Source: Synechococcaceae bacterium WB9_2_112 (GTDB lineage Bacteria > Cyanobacteriota > Cyanobacteriia > PCC-6307 > Cyanobiaceae). From it: a stretch of 33,351 nt of DNA. Under the pieces are notes generated by a model. That model made no database searches. It saw nothing but the letters and a program-made list of their open reading frames with translations, and had not been told where the DNA came from. A program made the position numbers and the translations under genes. The stretch spans positions 1-33,351 of the forward strand of contig RGUW01000006.1 in assembly GCA_010027605.1 (NCBI GenBank), written 5' to 3'. Below are positions 15,936 to 23,632 of the stretch, in pieces. Numbering within the stretch: the first letter of the stretch is position 1; the number at the start of each line of letters is the position of its first letter.

Positions 15936-17102
15936 TCACCAGTCCGTCAGCCATCCTGCCGCCACCTTGACCTGGTGACGTCGGCCGGGGAGCCTGGTCA
16001 GGTAGGCCAGCCGGCGCAGCTCATAGGCCGCCCGGCCTGCCAGGGTCAGGCCGCCGCCGGTGATGCTGGCCTCCTGGCGGCCCAGGCTCATCATTTCGCC
16101 CAGATCGTTGTAGCTGAAGGGCTGCAGGGGTTCGCCGCTGGCGGCGCGGCGCAGGTTGGCCGCCAGGCAGGTGGCCTGCTGGAAGGCCACCTGGGCGTTG
16201 CAGGGCAGGGTGTGGCCTGCGGCATCGGGCACCTGGGCCACGTCACCGAGGGCAAACAGATGGTCGGCACCGATCACGCGCAGATCGGCGCTGCAGCGCA
16301 GCTGGCCGCGGCCCGCTCCGTTGCCCCAATCGCTGGCGGCGGTGAGCGCCGGCGGCTGGGCGCGGATTCCGGCGGTCCAGATCGTGCCGTCGACGGGCAG
16401 GGTCTCGCCTGCGGGGCCGATGCTGAGGTGATCGGCGCCGACGGCCTGAACCGCCGTCGCGGTGCGTACCCGCACATCGCGTCGCTGCAGGGCGAGCAGA
16501 GCCTGCTCACGGTTGAAGCTGCGGGCCTGGGGAAGCACCGTTGGCCCCTGCTCCAGCAGTTCGACCACGGCACTGCCGTCGAGTTCGTCGGCCAGCTTGC
16601 AGGCCAGTTCGACGCCGCTGGCTCCGGCCCCCACCACCGCCAGGCGCTGCAGTGGGCGCCGGCGCTGCCGCAGTGTCGTGATCAGCTGCTGCAGCCTCTT
16701 CACATCGGCAAGGCTGCGAAACGCCAGACAGTGTTCAGACGCGCCAGGGATGCCAAAGGTCTGGGTGGTGGAGCCGGTGGCGATCACCGCCTGGCTGTAG
16801 CTCAGCCGGCGGCCGCTGGCGGTGGTCAGACTGCGCTGATCGGGATCGATGGCCGTGACGCGATCCTGCAACCAGGCGATGCCTCGGCCGGCCAGCACGG
16901 CGTCGTAGCGCGGCGCGACCTCCCAGCTGCGCAGCTCGTGGCTGAGCAGTTCGTAGAGCAGGGGCAGGAAGACGAACCGTTCCTGGGGTTCGATCAACAG
17001 GATCGGTTCGTGGTGGCGCACCTCGGCGAGGGCAAGGGCGGTGTAAAGCCCCCCGAAGCCGCCGCCCACGATCACCACGGGTGCGGCTGGTTCTGTTGCC
17101 AT
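15936..17102 (-). CDS. Type-2 NAD(P)H dehydrogenase / NdbB-like FAD oxidoreductase
   Basis: A 388-residue peripheral membrane flavoprotein. An N-terminal FAD-binding GGGFGG motif (residues 13-18) and a second Rossmann motif, VVGAGASGVELA (about 156-167), give the two-dinucleotide pattern of NDH-2 enzymes. The FAD-binding motif GADHLFALGDVAQVPD and a C-terminal GRAAYELRRLAYLTRLPG membrane-association segment follow. NDH-2 enzymes pass electrons from NAD(P)H to a quinone without pumping protons. In cyanobacteria the NdbB branch reduces demethylphylloquinone in vitamin K1 synthesis, and the two roles cannot be separated by eye. It is divergent from cysH. Confidence 0.85.
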   Translation of the reverse strand: MATEPAAPVVIVGGGFGGLYTALALAEVRHHEPILLIEPQERFVFLPLLYELLSHELRSWEVAPRYDAVLAGRGIAWLQDRVTAIDPDQRSLTTASGRRLSYSQAVIATGSTTQTFGIPGASEHCLAFRSLADVKRLQQLITTLRQRRRPLQRLAVVGAGASGVELACKLADELDGSAVVELLEQGPTVLPQARSFNREQALLALQRRDVRVRTATAVQAVGADHLSIGPAGETLPVDGTIWTAGIRAQPPALTAASDWGNGAGRGQLRCSADLRVIGADHLFALGDVAQVPDAAGHTLPCNAQVAFQQATCLAANLRRAASGEPLQPFSYNDLGEMMSLGRQEASITGGGLTLAGRAAYELRRLAYLTRLPGRRHQVKVAAGWLTDW

Positions 17103-17169
17103 GGTGCAGCCCTTGCGGCAGCGACCGGAACCCTAACGGCAGGTGCGACTCAGGGGCGATGATGGCCCG

Positions 17170-17937
17170 ATGTTGAGTGCCCCTGCCGCAACCCTGCCCT
17201 GCGATCGCCGCGGTGAACCGGTGGATCTCGAGGCTGCCCGCACGCTGCTCACACCGTTGTCGGCGCAGGAGCGTCTGGCCTGGGCCCAGAACGCCTTCGG
17301 CCCGGGCCTCGCCCTGACCACCAGTTTCGGGATTCAGTCGGCGGTCTTGCTGCACATGGTGAGCGAGCTGGCGCAGCGCAGCGGCCAGCCCGTGCAGGTG
17401 ATCTGGGTCGACACCGGCTATCTCCCGCCGGAGACCTATCACTACGCCGATCAGCTGAGCGAGCGCCTCAGCCTCAGCGTGCATGTGGCCCAGGGAGCGA
17501 TCAGTCCGGCCCATATGGAAGCCCGTTATGGCCGTTTGTGGGAGAGCGGCGAGGTGGGGGATCTCGAGCTGTATCACCGACTCCGCAAGGTGGAGCCCCT
17601 CGATCGGGCCTTTCAGGATCTGCAGGTGCGCTGCTGGGCCAGTGGCGTGCGGGGCAGCCAGACCGATCTCCGCCGCGCCATGCAGACCCTGGATCCGGTG
17701 CGCGGGCTGTGGTCGCTGCGCCCTCTGCTGAGCTGGACCAAGCGCGACGTCTACTACTACATGCAGGAGCACGCCCTGCCCCAGCATCCCCTCTTCGAGC
17801 AGGGGTATTCAACCGTTGGCGACTGGCATTCCAGCGGCCCCGACGACGGTGGCATCAGCGGTCGGGCCACCCGCTTCGGCGGGCTCAAACAGGAGTGCGG
17901 CATCCACCTGCCAGGGCTCATGGGCGAGGGCATCTGA
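17170..17937 (+). CDS. cysH: Phosphoadenosine phosphosulfate reductase
   Basis: CysH reduces PAPS to sulfite with thioredoxin during sulfate assimilation. The 255-residue protein has the nucleotide-binding loop TTSFGIQSAVLLHMV, the VIWVDTGYLPPETYH motif, RCWASGVRGSQTDLR, and the catalytic Cys243 in the C-terminal ECGIHLP motif. It lacks the paired Cys motifs that mark the iron-sulfur APS reductases, so PAPS is the expected substrate. I chose the ATG at 17170; an ATG at 17143 would add nine residues. The coaX start follows the stop by one base, so the two genes form an operon. Confidence 0.92.
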   Translation: MLSAPAATLPCDRRGEPVDLEAARTLLTPLSAQERLAWAQNAFGPGLALTTSFGIQSAVLLHMVSELAQRSGQPVQVIWVDTGYLPPETYHYADQLSERLSLSVHVAQGAISPAHMEARYGRLWESGEVGDLELYHRLRKVEPLDRAFQDLQVRCWASGVRGSQTDLRRAMQTLDPVRGLWSLRPLLSWTKRDVYYYMQEHALPQHPLFEQGYSTVGDWHSSGPDDGGISGRATRFGGLKQECGIHLPGLMGEGI

Positions 17938-17938
17938 G

Positions 17939-18634
17939 GTGGCAGGCGGGGCATCCCGCTGGCTGTTGATCGGCAACAGTCGCTGGCACTGGGCCGAAGA
18001 CGTCCAGGGCGAGCGTCGCTACTGGAGCGATTCCCCCTCCATGACGCTGCCGCATCAGCCCCGCGGTTGGGCAGCGGTGGGGACCGTACCCCAGGGATTG
18101 CCGCCAGCAGGGCGACTGGAGCTGGCCCACATTCCCCTGCAGAACCTGCCGCCCTGGCTGGGCATCGACCGGGCCCTGGGGGGCTACGAAGCCTGGCAGC
18201 GTTGTGGCCGGCCTGTGTTGGTGGCTGATGCCGGCACCGCCCTGAGCCTGACCTGGGTCGACGGTCAGGGCCGTTTCTGCGGTGGGCGGTTGCAGGCCGG
18301 TGCCGCCCTGCAGCTGCGGGCCCTGCACCAGGGCACCGCTCAGCTGCCTGCGGTCCAACAGGCGGCTCTGGGCGCGCTGGCTCTCACCAGCCGTTGGCCT
18401 GCAGAGACCGAAACCGCCATGGTCGCCGGGGTGCTCGAGGGTCTGGCCGGAGCCCTGGATCGCGCGGCCTGCCAGCTGTTGCAGCGGCAAACCGACCTGC
18501 AGTTGTGGCTCACCGGGGGAGATGCCCAGGCGCTGCATGGCCTCCTGGTCGCCAACGGCCAGGGGGCATCAGGCTGGCAGCTGGCACCAGGCCTGTGCCT
18601 TGACGGGCTGGCCCGGGCCGCGGCGCTCAGCTGA
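17939..18634 (+). CDS. coaX: Type III pantothenate kinase
   Basis: CoaX phosphorylates pantothenate in the first step of coenzyme A synthesis, using ATP and a monovalent cation. The 231-residue protein has the N-terminal phosphate-binding LLIGNSRWHWA, the substrate region IDRALGGYEAWQRCG, VADAGTALSLTWVD and GRLQAGAALQLRALHQGTAQL, all in family order. The start is a GTG at 17939, one base after the cysH stop; an ATG at 17816 in this frame lies inside cysH and is unlikely. The stop overlaps the convergent peroxiredoxin gene by 8 bases. Confidence 0.88.
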   Translation: MAGGASRWLLIGNSRWHWAEDVQGERRYWSDSPSMTLPHQPRGWAAVGTVPQGLPPAGRLELAHIPLQNLPPWLGIDRALGGYEAWQRCGRPVLVADAGTALSLTWVDGQGRFCGGRLQAGAALQLRALHQGTAQLPAVQQAALGALALTSRWPAETETAMVAGVLEGLAGALDRAACQLLQRQTDLQLWLTGGDAQALHGLLVANGQGASGWQLAPGLCLDGLARAAALS

Positions 18635-19094
18635 GGCCCAGGTCAGCCAGGATGGTGTCGGCCATGGTCTCGGCCTTGACCTTGGTGTAGGCCTTTTCGA
18701 TGCGGCCTTCGGGGTCGACCACAAAGGTGTGGCGCATCATGCCCATGTATTCCTTGCCCATGAACTTCTTGAGCCCGTAGCTGTCGTAGGCCGCGGCCAC
18801 GGCGCAGGGTTCAGGATCTGTGAGCAGGGTGAAGGGCAGCTCGTATTTGGCGATGAACTTGCTGTGGCTGGCGGCGCTGTCCTTGCTGATGCCAAGAACA
18901 GCAATGCTGTGCTCGGCCAACACGCTCCACTGGTCGCGGAAGTTGCAGGCCTCCTTGGTGCAGCCAGGGGTGTCGTCTTTCGGATAGAAGTAAATGACCA
19001 CCCGCTGCCCCTTGAACTGACTCAGACTCACGGGCTGACCGTTCTGGTCGTTGAGGCTGAAATCGGGTGCGGCATCGCCGACCTGCAGGGCCAT
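18627..19094 (-). CDS. bcp: Peroxiredoxin Q (bacterioferritin comigratory protein)
   Basis: A 155-residue thioredoxin-dependent thiol peroxidase. The peroxidatic Cys45 and resolving Cys50 lie in the PrxQ signature DDTPGCTKEACNFRD. MALQVGDAAPDFSL opens the fold, and RHTFVVDPEGRI closes it. I chose the ATG at 19094, since the 62 residues upstream in frame are shadow sequence over the opposite transferase gene. A second peroxiredoxin of a different class lies at 14528-15163. Confidence 0.92.
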   Translation of the reverse strand: MALQVGDAAPDFSLNDQNGQPVSLSQFKGQRVVIYFYPKDDTPGCTKEACNFRDQWSVLAEHSIAVLGISKDSAASHSKFIAKYELPFTLLTDPEPCAVAAAYDSYGLKKFMGKEYMGMMRHTFVVDPEGRIEKAYTKVKAETMADTILADLGLS

Positions 19095-19149
19095 GGTGTG
19101 GCGGGGGCAACAATGGCGAGAGCCTAAGGGCGCCGTTGGCGCGATCGCC

Positions 19150-19756
19150 GTGCAGCCCAAGTCGCAGCTGTGGTTCGTGCCACCGGGGCCAGGGCCCGAA
19201 GGGGGCTGCACCGACCAGGAGCTGCGCTGGGGTGCGGCACTGCCCCAGTCGCGCCGGCAGCAGTACTGGCGCAGTCGCACCGCCCTGCGCCAGCTGGTGG
19301 CTCCGCTGCTCGGCCACGACCCCCGGCAGCTGCCGTTGCACAGCCCGCCCGGGCTGGCGCCGAATCTGCCGGCCGGGCTGGGCTGGGTGAGCCTGAGCCA
19401 TGCCGGCGGGGCGCTGCTGATCGCCTGGTCGCCGCAGCCGGTCGCTGATGCAGCGCTTCTACCCCGAACCCGAGCAGCGTCAGCTTGCAGGTTGTGACGG
19501 GGAGCCCCTGCGCGCGGCCGTGCTGCGCAGCTGGCTCATCAAGGAGGCCATCATCAAGGCGCGCCACAGTTCCCTGGCGCGGGAACTGCCGCTCTGGTGG
19601 CTCGACCATGCCGGCGGCACCCTGCACCATGTGGCGACCAACCATGTGGTCAGGCCGTTGGAGGGTGCCCTCATGGGATGGCGCTGGGCCGCCGTGGGCG
19701 AAGCCCTGGAACTGCCGCAACCCGCCCCCTTAACTTGGCACTTTGACGGCGGTTGA
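19150..19756 (+). pseudogene. Sfp-type 4'-phosphopantetheinyl transferase, frameshifted
   Basis: Sfp-type enzymes load acyl carrier proteins with phosphopantetheine from coenzyme A. The N-terminal half (QYWRSRTALRQLVAPLLG, LGWVSLSHAGGALLIAWSPQ) reads from a GTG at 19150. The C-terminal half (LMQRFYPEPEQRQLAGCDGE, AAVLRSWLIKEAIIKARH) reads in another frame from about 19445 to 19756. The frames meet at SPQPV/LMQRF. There the family has the magnesium-binding GVDLE-type motif and about ten more residues, and these are missing. The loss would be about 44 bases by family spacing. The second signature, SWLIKEAIIK, is intact. A cell normally needs this activity, so sequence error is a serious possibility. 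Confidence 0.82.
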
Positions 19757-20318
19757 GCCGGTGGCAGGGGTGGTGCGTCAGGTGCTGCGGGTCTGGTTGC
19801 CGCTGGGGGCTGTGCTGTTGCCCTTGCTGCTCGAGCCGCGCGTTCATGCTGCGGGCCTCGACGATCGCCCGGCCCTGGAGCAGTTCGTTGCCAGCGGCCA
19901 GATCACCAGCCGTCGCCTCAAGGTCGACCTGGCCCGCTCGCAATGGACGGTCCAGGAGCTGCGGGCGGCAATCGCCCGGGCCTATGGGCTCAAGACCGGT
20001 GCCATGGCCCGATTCCTGGCCACCCCTGCGGGCCGGGCCCTGGTCGAACGGCAGCTGGGCTGGTGGTCGACCGATCTGAGCGATCCGGTCAAGGCCGCGG
20101 CCCTGCGGGCGGCCATCGTGGCCGACAGCAGCGATGGGGCGATCTCGTTGCTGGGGGTGCTGCAGCGCCTGCCGGTGCGTTTTGAACTGGCCACCGGAGC
20201 CGGGCTGTCGGCGGCGCCCGACGGCAGCTGCGGTTGCCCCCCCGGGTGCGGAGGCTCGGCCCTGGCCCATCTGTCGTTTCTGATCGCCTGCCTGCAGGCA
20301 GGGGCAACCGTTCGCTGA
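19743..20318 (+). CDS. DUF1400 domain protein
   Basis: A 191-residue protein with a hydrophobic signal-like N-terminus (LRVWLPLGAVLLPLLLEPRV), then the cyanobacterial DUF1400 pattern: LEQFVASGQITSRRLKVDL, TVQELRAAIARAYGL, MARFLATPAGRALVERQLG, ALRAAIVADSSDGAISLLGV and RLPVRFELAT. DUF1400 usually sits before an alpha/beta hydrolase, but here no hydrolase follows. The C-terminus instead has a cysteine cluster, CGCPPGC. It starts at a TTG (19743), 14 bases before the end of the transferase gene. The GTG codons just inside are alternatives. The role is unknown and probably periplasmic. Confidence 0.7.
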   Translation: MTAVEPVAGVVRQVLRVWLPLGAVLLPLLLEPRVHAAGLDDRPALEQFVASGQITSRRLKVDLARSQWTVQELRAAIARAYGLKTGAMARFLATPAGRALVERQLGWWSTDLSDPVKAAALRAAIVADSSDGAISLLGVLQRLPVRFELATGAGLSAAPDGSCGCPPGCGGSALAHLSFLIACLQAGATVR

Positions 20319-20333
20319 GTTCAGCCCTTGCGC

Positions 20334-22442
20334 TCAGCCCTTGTGCCTGGCCTGGATCAGCGTGTGTCTGACCCGTTGGGGCAGCGCTTTGCCCAGGGCC
20401 TGCTGAAACTGCTGCTCCAGCCAGCGGCGCTGGTCTGCGGACTTGAGCGTTCGCTTCAGCAATGCCCCAAAGGGCTGCTCGGCCCCGAACCAGCGCGCCA
20501 GCATCGGCGGCTGCAGCAGCAACTGCAGGGGTTCCTCCCAGCTCTCGCGGCTCAGCTGCCAGGGCGGGTCGCCCAGCAGGCTGGCTGGATCGATCATGTC
20601 TGCCTGCAACCAGTCGGTCTCGGCGGCAGCCAGCTGGGCAAGGTTGCGCTGCAACGGGGCATCGGCGCTCAGGCCCCCCAGCTCCAGCAGGCCGCCCACC
20701 GGACCCAGCAGGGGAGTGCTGTGCAGCAGCCGCAGTTCGGCCTGGGGTGCCAGCAGGGCGCTGATCTGCTCCAGCCACTGCTGCTGGGCCGCTGGTTCGC
20801 CGGGTAGCTGGATCTGGCGGCCCGCCAACCGTTCGAAAGGGCCTTCGAGCCCCGCCAGGCCCACCACCACCTCGGGCTGGCGCAGGGCATCCAGCACCTG
20901 CAACTGGGCCCGCAGCCGCTGTTGGTCTTCAGGGGTGTTGACGCTGATCACCACCTGGCCTTCCGGGGTCTGCTCGAGGGGATCCAGGGCCCACAGCAGG
21001 GAGCGGGCGCCAAGAATCAGCACCCGCTCGTGGCGGCGCCAGGTGCCCGTCTGCCAGAACCGGCGGCGCAGCCGATCGAGCCGCTCGCCCTCGGCGACGG
21101 CGCTGCGCGCCAGCCAGCGCTGCAGCTCGGGCTCGGCGGGGCTGTGGCTCAGCACCTCGGCCTGGTCGGCGGCTGTCTCGGCGGCTGCCGCCAGCTGGGC
21201 CGCCCGGCGTTGCTGCAGGCGCTGGCGCAGCTGTCCTTCCCAGTGCTCGGCGTAGGCGTGGGGGTAGCGGTAGCCGACCCCATCGCCAAAGGCCGCGCCG
21301 TCGCGGTTGGCGTCGCGCAGGTGGCTGGGCACCTGCTGCCTGCTGCTCTGCCGAACGGCCTTGAGGGCATCGAAAAAGCCCAGCACGCTGTTGCTCTTGT
21401 CGGCGCCGGCCAGATACAGGGCCGCCTGGGCCAGGGGGTAGAGGCCCTCGGGCAGGCCAACCCGCTCAAAGGCGGCGGCGCAGGCTTCGACCACCACAAT
21501 CGCCTGGGGGTCGGCGAGGCCGATGTCTTCGCCCGCGGCGATGAGCATGCGCCGAAAGATGAAGCGCGGGTTCTCGCCCGCTTCGACCATGCGGGCCAGC
21601 CAGAACAGGGCCGCATCGGCATCGCTGCCCCGCAGCGATTTGATGAAGGCGCTGATGGTGTCGAAGTGGGCATCGCCCTGCTTGTCATAGAGAACCGCAC
21701 GCTGCTGAATCGACTCTTCGGCGATGGCCAGGTCAATGGCGATCACGCCGTCGTCGTTGACGGGTGTGGTCTCGACCGCCAGCTCCAGGGCATTGAGCAG
21801 GCTGCGGGCATCGCCGCCGGCCACGTCGATCAGGTGGTCGACGGCTTCGTCGCTGATGGCGACCTGGCGGTTGCCGTAACCCCGTTCGTTGTCGACCAGC
21901 GCGCGCTGCAACAACTGCCGCAGATGCACCGCTTCGAGCGGCTGCAGCCGAAACAGACGCGAGCGGCTCACCAGGGCCTTGTTGACTTCAAAGAAGGGGT
22001 TTTCGGTGGTGGCGCCGATCAGGTTGACGGTGCCGTTCTCAACCCACGGCAGCAGGGCATCCTGCTGGGCGCTGTTGAAGCGATGCACCTCGTCGATGAA
22101 CAGGGTGCTGCGCAGACCGTGACGCTCAAGCCGCGCCCGCGCGGCCTCGACCTCGGCCCGCAGGTCCTTGACCCCGGCCAGCACGGCATTGAGGCTGCTG
22201 AAGTGGGCCCGGGTACTGCCGGCGATGATGCGGGCCAGGGTGGTCTTGCCCACGCCCGGTGGGCCATGCAGGATCAGGTTCCCGACCCGGTCGGCGGCGA
22301 TGGCCCGTCGCAGCAGGCGCCCCGGCCCCAGGATCGCTTCCTGGCCGACAAAGTCGTCGAGGCCGCGTGGCCGCATGCGATCGGCCAGGGGGGCAAGGCC
22401 CTGCAGCAGGGTGTCGCCGTGGTGGCTGAACAGATCGCTCAC
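20334..22442 (-). CDS. rarA: RarA-type AAA+ ATPase with C-terminal extension
   Basis: A 702-residue protein. Residues 1-430 are a replication-associated recombination protein A (MgsA/RarA), related to clamp-loader ATPases, which acts at stalled replication forks. Walker A GPPGVGKTT is at 60-68, Walker B LFIDEVH at 114-120, sensor 1 IGATTENPFF follows, and the tetramerisation part includes LYLAGADKSNSV and GYRYPHAYAEHW. Residues 430-702 form an extra domain that begins like a Rossmann fold (RVLILGARSLLWALDPLEQT) and continues with LVGLAGLEG-type repeats and an ARWFGAEQPFG stretch. This fits the RarA/unknown-domain fusion known in cyanobacteria. It is divergent from the efflux operon, with only 41 bases between starts. 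Confidence 0.88.
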   Translation of the reverse strand: MSDLFSHHGDTLLQGLAPLADRMRPRGLDDFVGQEAILGPGRLLRRAIAADRVGNLILHGPPGVGKTTLARIIAGSTRAHFSSLNAVLAGVKDLRAEVEAARARLERHGLRSTLFIDEVHRFNSAQQDALLPWVENGTVNLIGATTENPFFEVNKALVSRSRLFRLQPLEAVHLRQLLQRALVDNERGYGNRQVAISDEAVDHLIDVAGGDARSLLNALELAVETTPVNDDGVIAIDLAIAEESIQQRAVLYDKQGDAHFDTISAFIKSLRGSDADAALFWLARMVEAGENPRFIFRRMLIAAGEDIGLADPQAIVVVEACAAAFERVGLPEGLYPLAQAALYLAGADKSNSVLGFFDALKAVRQSSRQQVPSHLRDANRDGAAFGDGVGYRYPHAYAEHWEGQLRQRLQQRRAAQLAAAAETAADQAEVLSHSPAEPELQRWLARSAVAEGERLDRLRRRFWQTGTWRRHERVLILGARSLLWALDPLEQTPEGQVVISVNTPEDQQRLRAQLQVLDALRQPEVVVGLAGLEGPFERLAGRQIQLPGEPAAQQQWLEQISALLAPQAELRLLHSTPLLGPVGGLLELGGLSADAPLQRNLAQLAAAETDWLQADMIDPASLLGDPPWQLSRESWEEPLQLLLQPPMLARWFGAEQPFGALLKRTLKSADQRRWLEQQFQQALGKALPQRVRHTLIQARHKG

Positions 22443-22483
22443 CGGGGCAGCCAGACTGCGTCCATCATCAACGCGTTGGGCCG

Positions 22484-23608
22484 ATGCCTGCCGGTAAGCC
22501 AGGGTTCTCCGGACTCGGGCCGCTCGTCGTGACGGCCCTGATCCTGACGGCCTGCTCGGGTCGGGGTGAGCAGGCCGGTCGTCGACCCCTGCCGGTGGCC
22601 ACCCAGCCGGTGACGCCGGCCACGTTCACCGACAAGGTCGAGGCGATCGCCACCCTTGAGGCCGAGCGCGAGGTGCAACTGGCCGCTCAGGTCAATGGAC
22701 GGGTGATCCGGCTGCTGGTTCGCCAGGGTCAGGTGGTGCAGAAGGGGCAGTTGCTGCTGGTGCTTGATCAGAGCCAGTTGCAGGCCGAGCTGGCCACGCT
22801 GCGGGCCCAGATGCTGACCGACAAGCTCAACTTCGAGCGCTATGAGCGCCTCGTGCGCGAGGGTGCGGCCAGCGCCATTCAGCGGGATCAATTCCGCCAG
22901 GCGGCGATCGCTTCCCGCCAGGCCCTGTTGGCCAGGCAGGCCGATCTGGCTTTTCGTTATGTGCGCGCTCCCCAGGCGGGCACCGTTGGCGAGATCAATC
23001 TCAAGCCCGGCGATGTGTTGCAGGCCGGCGTGCCGTTCACCCGGTTGGTGAGCAACAGCGCTCTCAATGCCGAGATTGAGCTGCCCGCCAATCTGGTAGG
23101 CACCCTGCGGGTCGGGATGCCGGTGGAGCTCCATGCCCCAGGCAGCAGCGCCGCTGAGCTGCGCACACGCATCAGCGCCATCGAGCCGTCGGTGGCGACG
23201 ACGACGCAGTTGTTGATGGCGCAGGCCCCGGTGCGTGATCCGTCGCCGCAGTGGCGCAACGGTCTGCGGGTGCGGGCCGATGTGCTGCTGGGCAACCGCC
23301 AGCATCTGGCGGTTCCCTTTGCCGCGGTCACCCGGCTCGCCGATCAGAGTTTCGTGTATGTGGTCGGTAACCGCGAGCAACTCAGGCGTCGCCCCGGCAG
23401 GGCCGATCTGAGTGCGCTGGCGGCCCTGCCCCCCGCCACCCGTTTTGCGCTGCAGATCCCTGTGCAGCTGGGACTGCTGCAGGACGGGCGCTACCCGGTG
23501 CTCGCAGGCCTGACGGCTGGCCAGCGGGTGATCACCTCAGGTCTGCTGCAGTTGCGTCATGGCATGCCGGTGAAACCGCGTCGACCAGGTAAGGCGGTTT
23601 CGAAGTAA
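22484..23608 (+). CDS. RND efflux periplasmic adaptor lipoprotein (first of two)
   Basis: A 374-residue membrane fusion protein. A lipoprotein signal ends in LTAC with Cys24 as the lipid attachment site. The lipoyl half-motifs (VQLAAQVNGRVIRLLVRQGQ and VRAPQAGTVGEINLKPGDVL) flank a helical hairpin with LERYERLVREGAA-like sequence, and a beta-barrel and membrane-proximal domain follow. It links an inner-membrane RND pump to an outer-membrane channel. It ends 24 bases before a second adaptor gene and is the first gene of the operon. Confidence 0.88.
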   Translation: MPAGKPGFSGLGPLVVTALILTACSGRGEQAGRRPLPVATQPVTPATFTDKVEAIATLEAEREVQLAAQVNGRVIRLLVRQGQVVQKGQLLLVLDQSQLQAELATLRAQMLTDKLNFERYERLVREGAASAIQRDQFRQAAIASRQALLARQADLAFRYVRAPQAGTVGEINLKPGDVLQAGVPFTRLVSNSALNAEIELPANLVGTLRVGMPVELHAPGSSAAELRTRISAIEPSVATTTQLLMAQAPVRDPSPQWRNGLRVRADVLLGNRQHLAVPFAAVTRLADQSFVYVVGNREQLRRRPGRADLSALAALPPATRFALQIPVQLGLLQDGRYPVLAGLTAGQRVITSGLLQLRHGMPVKPRRPGKAVSK

Positions 23609-23632
23609 CTTGCGGCCAAATGCCCCGCAGTT

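Noticed and set aside
15876-17162. A 428-residue open frame antisense to the NAD(P)H dehydrogenase gene
   Set aside because: Shadow frame with no motif, opposite a complete and well-conserved flavoprotein.
2740-19455. Programmed frameshifting as the explanation for the split genes
   Set aside because: Programmed sites keep all conserved codons. Here conserved blocks are missing at each switch, and no shared slippery sequence is seen.
20922-22532. A 536-residue open frame antisense to rarA
   Set aside because: High GC content produces long open antisense frames. Its sequence is a low-complexity Gly/Ala/Val/Gln mix without motifs, and the opposite strand carries a complete RarA.
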